DNA of 64,000 nucleotides, taken from the NCBI GenBank assembly GCA_963759295.1, contig CAVWYT010000006.1, positions 124,001 to 188,000 on the forward strand, given 5' to 3'. The notes under the pieces are model-generated. The model worked only from the letters and a program-made list of their open reading frames with translations. It ran no database searches and was not told the origin of the DNA. Below, piece after piece: positions 16,772 to 23,513 of this stretch. Source of the stretch: WHSW01 sp963759295 (GTDB lineage: Bacteria > Actinomycetota > Thermoleophilia > Solirubrobacterales > 70-9). The position numbers and the translations under genes were made by a program. Positions within the stretch are counted from its first letter, which is position 1, and every line of letters begins with the position of its first letter.

Positions 16772-16870
16772 CGCCCGGCCGATCAGCTGGATCGACCTCG
16801 GTGGATGTCGGCGCTGGTTCGGGATGCGCTCATCTTCGCAAGCCCGCGCCTCGCCGGCCGGCGGCTGTAC

Positions 16871-16876
16871 TAGCCT
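16871..16876 (+). promoter_or_regulatory. -10-like box TAGCCT, leaderless spacing
   Basis: TAGCCT ends 9 nt before the ATG at 16886. Confidence 0.5.
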
Positions 16877-16885
16877 GGCGCGGGG

Positions 16886-17542
16886 ATGGACGCCCGCCAG
16901 CTGATCGCCGCGCTCGCGCTGGCCGCGATCGTCGCCCCGCTCGCCGCCTGCGGCGACGGCGCCTCGAGCCCCTCGACCACCGTCGCCGGAGGATGCCGGG
17001 AGGTGGAGGCGCCGGCCCCGAAGCAACAGACCTTCAACGAGGCCGAGCGGGTGCTGAAGCCGGGCGAGCCGGCAACGGCGACCGTGCAGACGAGCTGCGG
17101 AGCGTTCGAGATCGAGCTCGATACAACGCGATCGCCGAAGACGGCCAACTCGTTCGCTTTCCTTGCCGAGCAGGGGTTTTACGACGGGACCACCTTTCAC
17201 CGGATCGCGCCCGGCTTCGTGATCCAGGGCGGCGACCCGAAGGGCAACGGCACAGGCGGTCCCGGCTACACCGTGGTCGAGCCTCCGCCGCAAGACACGG
17301 TCTACCGAAACGGCGTCGTCGCGATGGCGAAGACCGAGGTCGAGCCGCCCGGCGCCTCCGGAAGCCAGTTCTTCGTCGTCGTCGCGCCCGCCGACGCCGG
17401 TCTGCCGCCCGACTACGCCGTACTCGGCAAGGTGTCCGCGGGAATGGACGTGGTCGACGCGATCGCAAAGCTCGGTGACCCGGCGACCGAGCAACCCACC
17501 CGCACGGTCACCGTCGACAAGGTCACGATCGACGCCGGCTGA
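16886..17542 (+). CDS. Cyclophilin-type peptidyl-prolyl isomerase lipoprotein
   Basis: 218-residue exported foldase. The N-terminus MDARQLIAALALAAIVAPLAAC is a lipoprotein signal with lipobox LAAC (Cys about 22). A short Ser/Thr/Pro linker is followed by the cyclophilin domain: TVQTSCGAFEIELDTTRSP, NSFAFLAEQGFYDGTTFHRI, GFVIQGGDPKGNGTGGPGY and GASGSQFFVVVAPA. The FHRI Arg and the Q/F residues of the active site are present. It is probably tethered outside the membrane and helps fold secreted proteins. Confidence 0.92.
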   Translation: MDARQLIAALALAAIVAPLAACGDGASSPSTTVAGGCREVEAPAPKQQTFNEAERVLKPGEPATATVQTSCGAFEIELDTTRSPKTANSFAFLAEQGFYDGTTFHRIAPGFVIQGGDPKGNGTGGPGYTVVEPPPQDTVYRNGVVAMAKTEVEPPGASGSQFFVVVAPADAGLPPDYAVLGKVSAGMDVVDAIAKLGDPATEQPTRTVTVDKVTIDAG

Positions 17543-17577
17543 ATTCTCGCCTCGATCGAGGAGAGCCGACCCCTCGC

Positions 17578-17583
17578 TAGGCT
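17578..17583 (+). promoter_or_regulatory. -10-like box TAGGCT, leaderless spacing
   Basis: TAGGCT ends 7 nt before the ATG at 17591. Confidence 0.5.
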
Positions 17584-17590
17584 CGCGACG

Positions 17591-18442
17591 ATGAGCCTCG
17601 AGCCGCATCCGCTCTCCGTCGAGCTCGACGGACACACGATCGCTGGCGAGATGACGGGCGACGGGCCGCCGATCGTCCTCTGCCACGGGCTGACGGCGTC
17701 GCGCCGCTACGTCCTCCATGGATCCCGCCTGCTTCCCCGCCGTGGGTATCGCACGATCGCCTACGACGCGCGCGGCCACGGCAGCTCAGACCCGGCTCCG
17801 CCCGGCAGCGGCTACTCCTACGCGGATCTGGTCGCCGATCTGGGAGCGGTGATCGACGAAGCGGCCGGCGGTCGCCGTTGCCTGCTCGTCGGGCATTCGA
17901 TGGGCGCCCACACGCTCGCCGCCGAGACGCTGGAGCGTCCGGACAGGGTCGCGGCGGTGGTGGTGATCGGCCCGGCCTTCGCCGGAGCGCCGAACCCCCA
18001 GGAGACGCTCGCCTACTGGGATCGACTCGCGGACGGGCTCGAGCGGGGTGGGGTGGAGGGGTTCATCGCCGCCTACGACCGCGACCTGGCCGGCGAGTGG
18101 CGCGATACCGCCCTGAGGATCACCCGCGACCGGCTCGCGGTCCACCTCCACCCGGATGCCGTCGCCCGGGCACTGCGTGAGGTGCCACGCTCGCATCCAT
18201 TCGAGCGGCTCAGCGAGCTCGAGTTCCTGGATCTGCCGGCGCTGGTGGTCGCCAGCCATGACGACGCCGACCCCGGCCACCCCTACGCGGTAGCCGAGAC
18301 GTGGGCCGAGCGCCTACCGAGGGCGACGCTGATCAGCGAGGACCCCGGCAGCTCGCCGCTCGCCTGGCAGGGCGGCAGGCTGTCGCGGGCGATCGTCGAC
18401 TTCTGCGAGAGCCCGGAGGTCCGCGGACGGCTCGAGCCGTGA
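17591..18442 (+). CDS. Alpha/beta-fold hydrolase
   Basis: 283-residue alpha/beta hydrolase. An oxyanion HG motif (VLCHGLTASRRYV) and AYDARGHGSSDPA precede the nucleophile elbow GHSMGAH (Ser about 100). A cap region follows, then VVASHDDADPGHPYAVAE with the acid residue. The usual GxGH that carries the catalytic His near the C-terminus reads EDPGSSPLAWQ here, so the normal His is not at its expected place. The His in GHPYAVAE, 20-25 residues earlier, is the nearest candidate. The enzyme may therefore be inactive or rearranged. Substrate unknown. Confidence 0.8.
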   Translation: MSLEPHPLSVELDGHTIAGEMTGDGPPIVLCHGLTASRRYVLHGSRLLPRRGYRTIAYDARGHGSSDPAPPGSGYSYADLVADLGAVIDEAAGGRRCLLVGHSMGAHTLAAETLERPDRVAAVVVIGPAFAGAPNPQETLAYWDRLADGLERGGVEGFIAAYDRDLAGEWRDTALRITRDRLAVHLHPDAVARALREVPRSHPFERLSELEFLDLPALVVASHDDADPGHPYAVAETWAERLPRATLISEDPGSSPLAWQGGRLSRAIVDFCESPEVRGRLEP

Positions 18443-18508
18443 TCCCTCGCCTCGATGGGCGGATCTCGGCGGCGGCACGAGAGCCGGCGCGCGAGCTCCT
18501 TCTCCTCC

Positions 18509-18514
18509 TATGCT
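18509..18514 (+). promoter_or_regulatory. -10-like box TATGCT, leaderless spacing
   Basis: TATGCT ends 7 nt before the ATG at 18522. It overlaps an alternative ATG at 18510, which argues for 18522 as the start. Confidence 0.45.
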
Positions 18515-18521
18515 TTCGGGA

Positions 18522-18860
18522 ATGATCGACGACGGTCCAGCGATCCACTACGCCGCGGTATCTCGCGGAACGCCCGTGTATGCCTCGGATGGCAGCCACG
18601 TGGGAAAGGTCGAGCAGGTGGTCGACAACTACCGTGAGCACATCCTCGACGGCTTCGTGATCGAGCTCACAGACGGCGACCTGCGCTTCGTCGATGCGCC
18701 GGAGGTCACGAGGACGGCCGAGCGCGGCGTGACCCTGTCGATCGACCTCGACGCCGTCGGCAACCTGCCCCCGCCGGAGCCCGGCGTCGGCACATTTCGC
18801 GCCAACGTTCGAAGCGGTCGGCTCCGCCGGCTGTTCGGCGGTGCCTGGAAGCGGGATTAG
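18522..18860 (+). CDS. PRC-barrel-like domain protein
   Basis: 112-residue small protein. IHYAAVSRGTPVYASDGSHVG (first part, residues 6-26) with VEQVVDNYREHILDGFVIEL resembles a PRC-barrel beta fold, which often stores stress- or photosynthesis-related functions. The C-terminal tail is basic. I choose the start 12 nt downstream of the first ATG because a TATGCT box covers that first ATG. The gene lies just before the RsbW-like gene, so it may belong to the same general-stress group. No enzymatic residues are evident. Confidence 0.65.
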   Translation: MIDDGPAIHYAAVSRGTPVYASDGSHVGKVEQVVDNYREHILDGFVIELTDGDLRFVDAPEVTRTAERGVTLSIDLDAVGNLPPPEPGVGTFRANVRSGRLRRLFGGAWKRD

Positions 18861-18889
18861 GCCCGCCGGGCAGGGGTACCTGACTTCAG

Positions 18890-19708
18890 ATGGAGGGCGG
18901 ATCCACAGTTGAGTTCTCGCTCCCGGCCCGGGCCGAGAACGTGGCGCTCGTCCGTCACGCTCTGGCCGGGCTCGCCGAGGCCCTGGACATGCATCCATCG
19001 GAGATCGCCGACCTGAAGACGGTGGTCACCGAGGCCTGCATGAACGTCGTCGTTCACGCCTACGACGGCCCGGAGCCGGGGCCGCTCGAGGTCGGCGCCC
19101 GGCCGGATGGCGACGCGCTGATGATCATCGTCCGGGACTACGGCAGTGGAATCCGCCCACTGGCCGACGTCGAGCAGCGGAGCCTGAGGCTGGGTTTGCC
19201 GCTGATCGCCGCGCTCACCAGGAGCTTTCAGGTCAGCGGGGAGCCCGGCCACGGGACCGAGGTGCGAATGACGATTCCGTTCTCGACCAACGGCGCCTCG
19301 CCGGCCGGCGACGTGCCCGAGCTCGCCGACGAGACGCGGATCAAGCTCCCGGCGGGAGAGCTTCTGGCGCCGATTCTCTCCCGGGTGATCTCGATGTTCG
19401 CCGCCCGGGCCGACTTCTCGGTCGACGACCTCTCCGACGCGGTGTTGATCAGCGACGCGATCTCCGCGGGCAGCGACGGGTTCCCCGATGGGACCGCCCG
19501 CATCGTGGTCAGTGAGAAGCGGGGCTCGTTCGAGGTCAGGGTGGGGCCGCTCGAGCAGGGAGGGGGCCAGCGCCTGATCGACGGGCTGCGGATTCCTTCC
19601 CTCGACGCCACCCTGGCGACGCTCGCCGACGATGTGCGGGTCGAGCAGATCGACGCCGGTGAGGTGCTCGCGATCAGGATCGGCAACCGGTCCGTGACGC
19701 TCGGATAA
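18890..19708 (+). CDS. RsbW-like anti-sigma/serine kinase with a degenerate second ATPase-like half
   Basis: 272 residues. The N-terminal half is a GHKL ATPase of the RsbW/SpoIIAB type: N-box TEACMNVVVHAYD (about 51-63), G1 VRDYGSGI (about 82-89), then LGLPLIAALTRSF and GHGTEVRMTI. From about residue 145 a second, similarly sized region (LLAPILSRVISMFAARADFS, then SDAVLISDAIS) resembles the same fold, but the N-box Asn and the DxGxG loop are missing. Such proteins bind and inhibit SigB-type sigma factors and phosphorylate STAS antagonists. A sigma factor of that type is encoded convergently with only 10 nt between stops, a likely partner. Confidence 0.8.
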   Translation: MEGGSTVEFSLPARAENVALVRHALAGLAEALDMHPSEIADLKTVVTEACMNVVVHAYDGPEPGPLEVGARPDGDALMIIVRDYGSGIRPLADVEQRSLRLGLPLIAALTRSFQVSGEPGHGTEVRMTIPFSTNGASPAGDVPELADETRIKLPAGELLAPILSRVISMFAARADFSVDDLSDAVLISDAISAGSDGFPDGTARIVVSEKRGSFEVRVGPLEQGGGQRLIDGLRIPSLDATLATLADDVRVEQIDAGEVLAIRIGNRSVTLG

Positions 19709-19718
19709 CCCGGGACCG

Positions 19719-20537
19719 TTACTCGTCGACCTCGTCCGCGGATGAGGCGTCGCGGAGCTTGCCGAGCGCGCGACGCAGGATCCGCGAGACGTGCATCTGC
19801 GAGTAGCCGACGCGCTCGGCGATCTTCGACTGGGTCAGGTCCTCGCCGAAGCGCAGCCGGAGAACCTCCTGCTCGGTCTCATCGAGGATCCCGGCGCTGG
19901 CATCGAGGGTCGCACGGTCCTCGACCAGCTCGAACCCCGGGTCGGCGCTGCCGATGCGCTCGCCCATCGGGGCATCGTCGCCCGGCTCCGCGCCGACAGA
20001 CGGCTGGTCGAGCGAGATCGTCCGCCGCGCGCCGGAGGCCTCGAACGCCTCGAGCACGTCGCCCTCGCTCGCATCGATCAGTTCCGCGAGCTCGGCCACG
20101 GTGGGGGACCGCTCGAGCTCGCTGCTGAGCTTCGTGATCGCGTCCTCGACCGCGCGAATGCGCTCCTGCAGGCCGCGCGGCACGCGCAGCGTCCAGACGC
20201 GGTCCCGAAAATGACGGCGGAGCTCGCCGAGGATCGTCGGGCCGGCGAAGGCGGCGAACGGCACGCCGCGCTCGGGATCGAAGCGCTCGAGCGCCGAGAC
20301 GAGGCCGAGGCTGGCGACCTGGATCAGGTCGTCGCTCGGCTCGACGCCACCGCTGTAGCGCATCGCGAGGCTGCGGGCGAACGGAAGGAAACGGCGCACG
20401 ATCTCCTCGCGCGCGTTCTCGCCGCGCGTGCGCGCGTAGGTGGCGAGCAGCTCCTCCTCGCTGGCGAGGGCATTGCCGGGTCCACCCGGCGAGGGCAAGT
20501 CGCCGGGTGCTCTGCGGTGGCTTCGGTTGGCACTCAT
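19719..20537 (-). CDS. RNA polymerase sigma factor, SigB/SigF family
   Basis: 272-residue group 3 sigma factor. Region 1.2/2 is present as EEELLATYARTRGENAREEI and VEPSDDLIQVASLGLVSALERFD (about 86-108), with region 2.4 text FAAFAGPTILGELRRHFRD. Region 3 is ELERSPTVAELAELIDASEGD. Region 4 with its helix-turn-helix is ETEQEVLRLRFGEDLTQSKI and AERVGYSQMHVSRILRRAL. The start MSANRSHRRAP at 20537 gives normal length. It faces the RsbW-like gene, forming a probable sigma/anti-sigma pair for general stress. Confidence 0.9.
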   Translation of the reverse strand: MSANRSHRRAPGDLPSPGGPGNALASEEELLATYARTRGENAREEIVRRFLPFARSLAMRYSGGVEPSDDLIQVASLGLVSALERFDPERGVPFAAFAGPTILGELRRHFRDRVWTLRVPRGLQERIRAVEDAITKLSSELERSPTVAELAELIDASEGDVLEAFEASGARRTISLDQPSVGAEPGDDAPMGERIGSADPGFELVEDRATLDASAGILDETEQEVLRLRFGEDLTQSKIAERVGYSQMHVSRILRRALGKLRDASSADEVDE

Positions 20538-20585
20538 CGGTCGGGCGACGACCACGATAGGCGAAGCGCGTCGCCCCGAGATCAG

Positions 20586-20619
20586 CGAGGACCCGGGTGG
20601 GGGGTGACCCGGGCCCTCG
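20586..20619. repeat. Inverted repeat / hairpin upstream of the sigma factor gene
   Basis: The 13-nt arms 20586-20598 and 20607-20619 pair with one mismatch (A20591 opposite C20614), around an 8-nt G-rich loop. Its near edge is about 50 nt upstream of the sigma factor start on the minus strand. It has no T-tract, so it is not a classical terminator. It could lie in the 5' leader of the sigma mRNA or bind a protein. Confidence 0.5.
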
Positions 20620-21167
20620 ACATGACTCAGCGGCTTGCGGCCCTGAGCTACCGATTCGATACCCCTCGCCTGGACCGGCAAACGTGCTTCGCCGCCGCCC
20701 CGCTCACCCATTTGAGGCATGCGCCCGCGGAACCGGGACCCGCGCGGCCCAGGTCGGGTTATGACAACCGCCACCGGCCGCGAGGTCGCCTGAAAATCGC
20801 GCTGCCGGGACGCGCGCACCGGGCAGCCGGCGGCGTTCGTCGCGGTGCCGCCGCGCCGCCGGCTCGCGAGGATCGCGGTTGAACCGCCGCGAGGAAGGTT
20901 CTGCGAGCAAGGTCTTGCGAGCTCCGTTGTGGAGAGCATCCGGCGCGGCGCAGGAGCCGCCGACCGGCCGAGCAGCTGTCGATGATCCGCACGCCCGCCG
21001 GGGCTCCGGGGCGCTCGTAGGAGCCTCGACGGCCGGCGAAGCTCCTGATCGCGCCGGCTCGCCGCGAGATCCGGGGCCGGGGTATACATAACGCGGGTTC
21101 TCGCGCGTAGGATTCTCGCGCAGCCCAACCTGTGCCATCGGACGAGCCCGAGGCGAGCTGTGTCCGT

Positions 21168-21189
21168 GGGGCAGGTACCCTCCTGCCCC
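21168..21189. promoter_or_regulatory. Perfect inverted repeat enclosing a -10-like box (operator candidate)
   Basis: GGGGCAGG (21168-21175) and CCTGCCCC (21182-21189) are perfect 8-nt arms. The 6-nt centre is TACCCT (21176-21181), a -10-like box ending 10 nt before the cupin GTG at 21192. A dimeric regulator bound here would block the promoter. Confidence 0.5.
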
Positions 21190-21191
21190 CG

Positions 21192-21746
21192 GTGACTTCT
21201 GAGGCTCGACTCGAACACGCCGACGGTGGACTCGCTCCCGCCGAGCCGGGATGGTTCGTCCTCAACGCGCGCCAGGCACGATGGCGCCAAGCCGAGGGAC
21301 GAGGCGCTCGCCTGAGCTTCGAGGGCGAGGCGGAGTTCCCGCAACTCGGGATCAGCCTGTTCGTGCTCGCGCCGGGTGAGCCGATGGGGATGTATCACTG
21401 GGAGGCCGACCAGGAGGACTTTCTCGTGCTCTCGGGCGAGGCGCTGCTGATCATCGAGGGCGACGAGCGGCCATTGCGGCAGTGGGACTTCGTCCACTGC
21501 CCCGCCGGGACCAAGCACGTGATCGTCGGTGCCGGAGACGCCCCTTGCGCCGTCGTCGCGGTTGGCGCGCGCCAGCACCAGGCGGGCGCCGGCTGGGGCG
21601 GCTACCCCGTTGACGAGACTGCGCTTCGCCACGGTGTCGGGGTCGAGCGGGAGACCACCGACGCCGACGAGGCGTACGCGCGGATGCCGAGCCGCGAGCC
21701 GACAGGATGGCGCGAGGGCTGGCTTCCTGATTTCCGGCCAGGCTGA
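21192..21746 (+). CDS. Cupin-domain protein
   Basis: 184-residue single-cupin protein. PGWFVLNARQARWRQAEGRG leads into the cupin barrel: FVLAPGEPMGMYHWEADQED (motif 1 with His and Glu), VLSGEALLIIEGDERPL and WDFVHCPAGTKHVIVGAGD (motif 2 His). These residues probably hold a metal, although motif 1 is shortened. I choose GTG 21192 because the family starts near TSEARLEHADGG and a TACCCT box is 10 nt upstream. An upstream GTG at 21132 would add 20 residues. Function unknown; possibilities are a small-molecule sensor or dioxygenase-like enzyme. Confidence 0.8.
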   Translation: MTSEARLEHADGGLAPAEPGWFVLNARQARWRQAEGRGARLSFEGEAEFPQLGISLFVLAPGEPMGMYHWEADQEDFLVLSGEALLIIEGDERPLRQWDFVHCPAGTKHVIVGAGDAPCAVVAVGARQHQAGAGWGGYPVDETALRHGVGVERETTDADEAYARMPSREPTGWREGWLPDFRPG

Positions 21747-21805
21747 GCGGGTCGGATACGCTCCGAGCCCGTCGGTTGTCGTCGCCGCCACGCGGCGCCG
21801 TGGGA

Positions 21806-21811
21806 TAGGTT
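21806..21811 (+). promoter_or_regulatory. -10-like box TAGGTT, leaderless spacing
   Basis: TAGGTT ends 6 nt before the GTG at 21818. Confidence 0.5.
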
Positions 21812-21817
21812 CGCGTC

Positions 21818-22525
21818 GTGCCGAGGTCCTTCTCCGTGCCGAGCCGCTTCAACGGACCGCTCGAGAGCGGGAACGGCGGATATTGCTCGGGCGTGATCGC
21901 CGGCTTCTTGGGGGGAGCGGCCGAGGTCAGCCTCAGGCGCCCCGTGCCGCTGGAGACGTCGCTTGATGTCCAGCCCGAGGGCGATGGCTCGATCCGGGTG
22001 CTGGACGCCGGGTCGCTGATCGCGGAGGCACACGCGGAGCCCGGGCTCGAAATCGAGGTGCCGGCGCCGGTGAGCCCGCGCGAGGCGCGCCAGGCGACGG
22101 CGCGCTACAGGGGGCGCTCCGACGGCCTCTTCAGTCGCTGCTTCGTCTGCGGGCGAGCGCGCGAGGGCGCGTTCGGCGTCTTCGCGGGCTCGGTCGACGG
22201 CCGTGAGCTGGTCGCCTCGCCGTGGACGCCGCCCGCGTGGACGGCCGACGCGGACGGCAACGTGCTCTCGGAGTTCGTCTGGGCCGTGCTCGATTGCCCG
22301 ACCTACTTCGCGCTCTATCCGGAGGGGGAGCTTCCGCTCAGCGTGCTGGCCCGCCTCGCGGCGCGAATCGACGCCCCGGTCGTCGCCGGCGAGGAGCAGA
22401 TCGTGATCGCCTGGCCGATGGAGGCCGACGGCCGCAAGCGCCGCGCCGGATCGGCCGTGCTGTCGGCCGCCGGCGAGCCGCTCGCGGTCGCGCACGCGCT
22501 CCTGATCGAGCCGCGAGAGGGATAG
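21818..22525 (+). CDS. Hotdog-fold thioesterase-like protein
   Basis: 235 residues, start GTG. The opening RFNGPLESGNGGYCSGVIAG resembles the substrate-proximal loop of acyl-CoA thioesterase/dehydratase hotdog proteins. A second half (PWTPPAWTADADGNVLSEFV, then AVLDCPTYFALYP) repeats the pattern, so a tandem (double) hotdog is likely. Between them lies FSRCFVCGRAREGAFG with a Cys-x-x-Cys pair that could be structural or bind metal. This arrangement occurs in uncharacterized actinobacterial proteins. Activity and substrate are not shown by the sequence. Confidence 0.65.
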   Translation: MPRSFSVPSRFNGPLESGNGGYCSGVIAGFLGGAAEVSLRRPVPLETSLDVQPEGDGSIRVLDAGSLIAEAHAEPGLEIEVPAPVSPREARQATARYRGRSDGLFSRCFVCGRAREGAFGVFAGSVDGRELVASPWTPPAWTADADGNVLSEFVWAVLDCPTYFALYPEGELPLSVLARLAARIDAPVVAGEEQIVIAWPMEADGRKRRAGSAVLSAAGEPLAVAHALLIEPREG

Positions 22526-22536
22526 ACACTGCAGCG

Positions 22537-22970
22537 ATGGCCTTCGTCCCCCGGCCCGCCACCTGCTGCGCGCCAAGGACCTCGCCGACTCGCGTTACTT
22601 CGAGCGACTCGACGTCGCGGACCTCGCTCGTGCCGCGGGGCTCTCCCGCGCCCACTTCAGCCGTGAGTTTCGCCGCGCCTTCGGCGAGCCGCCGCACACC
22701 TACCTGCTCACCCGGCGCCTCGAGCGCGCCGCGGCGCTCCTGCGGAGCACCGATCGATCGGTTGCCGATATCTGCTTCTCGGTCGGCCTTCAGAGCGTCG
22801 GCTCGTTCACGACCAGCTTCACGCGCACATATGGCATCTCGCCTACCGCCTATCGCGCCGCCTACCCCCCGGCGGTCGACTCGGCGCTGATCCCCACCTG
22901 CGTCCTGCGGGCCTACGGGCGTCCCCGATACAGCACATTTCGAGAAGACAGAGTCGCGGCGCGCGACTAG
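22537..22970 (+). CDS. AraC-family transcriptional regulator (one apparent frameshift)
   Basis: Short AraC-type regulator consisting of the double HTH only: LLRAKDLADSRYFERLDVAD, LARAAGLSRAHFSREFRRAF (first HTH), TRRLERAAALLRSTDRSVAD, ICFSVGLQSVGSFTTSFTRT (second HTH), then YGISPTAYRAAYP. The HTH frame has a stop at 22503-22505 and no ATG, GTG or TTG before the domain. The natural ATG at 22537 is one frame off. A lost C in the run near 22556 joins them and gives 144 residues. The VOC gene follows 35 nt later, a common regulator-target pairing. Confidence 0.75.
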
Positions 22971-23005
22971 CGTCCCGGCAACCGCCAAACGACCCAGGAG
23001 GAGCA

Positions 23006-23434
23006 ATGTTCAAGATCGGCAACGCCCAACTGTGGGTGCACGACCAGGACGAGGCGCTCGCGTTCTACACCGAGAAGCTCGGCATGGAGGTCCGGTCCGA
23101 CGTCACCGTCGCCGAGCTCGGCAATTTCCGCTGGCTGACCGTCGGACCGGCGTCACAGCCGGAGATCGCAATCGTCTTGATGGCGATCCCCGACCCACCA
23201 GTGATGGACGCCGAGACCGCCGATCAGGTGCGCGCCCTGATGGCGAAGGGCTTCGCGGGGACGGTCTTCCTCGTCACCGACGACTGCCGGGCCTCCTACG
23301 AGGAGCTCAGCGGACGGGGCGTCGAGTTCGTCGAGACCCCCGAGGAGCGTCCGTACGGGATCGACTCCGCGTTTCGTGACCAGTCGGGCAACAACCTCCG
23401 GCTGACGCAGGTGACGCAGCCCGCTGCCGCCTGA
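23006..23434 (+). CDS. VOC (glyoxalase/bleomycin-resistance) family protein
   Basis: 142-residue VOC-fold protein: FKIGNAQLWVHDQDEALAFY, TEKLGMEVRSDVTV, then ELGNFRWLTVGPASQPEIAI and RPYGIDSAFRDQSGNNLRLT. Paired beta-alpha-beta modules usually form a metal centre. Here a His in the first module and a terminal region lacking the usual DPxGN (DQSGN instead) leave the metal site uncertain. A strong AGGAGGAG ribosome-binding site (22996-23003) precedes the ATG. It probably forms an operon with the AraC-type regulator upstream, suggesting inducible detoxification or sensing. Confidence 0.85.
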   Translation: MFKIGNAQLWVHDQDEALAFYTEKLGMEVRSDVTVAELGNFRWLTVGPASQPEIAIVLMAIPDPPVMDAETADQVRALMAKGFAGTVFLVTDDCRASYEELSGRGVEFVETPEERPYGIDSAFRDQSGNNLRLTQVTQPAAA

Positions 23435-23495
23435 CCCTCGGACGCGGCGGCGCGCGGCGACCTGTCGCGCGCCGCCCCCGTCGGCTCGATCCTCG

Positions 23496-23501
23496 TAACG
23501 T
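23496..23501 (+). promoter_or_regulatory. -10-like box TAACGT, near-leaderless spacing
   Basis: TAACGT ends 12 nt before the ATG at 23514. Confidence 0.35.
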
Positions 23502-23513
23502 CTCCGCCGCGAG

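Larger units (their letters stand above)
20538..21191. other. Gene-free 654-nt stretch between sigma factor and cupin genes
   Basis: No frame here has convincing coding character. It holds a strong hairpin (20586-20619), a short direct repeat TTCTCGCGC (21098-21106 and 21113-21121) around a TAGGAT box (21108-21113), and an inverted repeat just before the cupin gene (21168-21189). A decamer resembling a tRNA D-arm (20643-20652, minus strand) has no matching T-arm. Confidence 0.6.

Noticed and set aside
20643..20652. Minus-strand GGTAGCTCAG, identical to a common tRNA D-arm start
   Set aside because: No acceptor, anticodon or T-arm (GGTTCRA) pairing can be built around it, so it is not a tRNA.
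21080..21085. GGGTAT upstream of the cupin gene as a SigB-type -10
   Set aside because: No GTTT-like -35 lies at the required distance, and closer TAnnnT boxes explain the start better.
21108..21113. TAGGAT between two TTCTCGCGC repeats as the main cupin promoter with start GTG 21132
   Set aside because: The gap to GTG 21132 is 18 nt, outside the 6-12 nt pattern, and the added N-terminus is not family-like. Kept only as an alternative.
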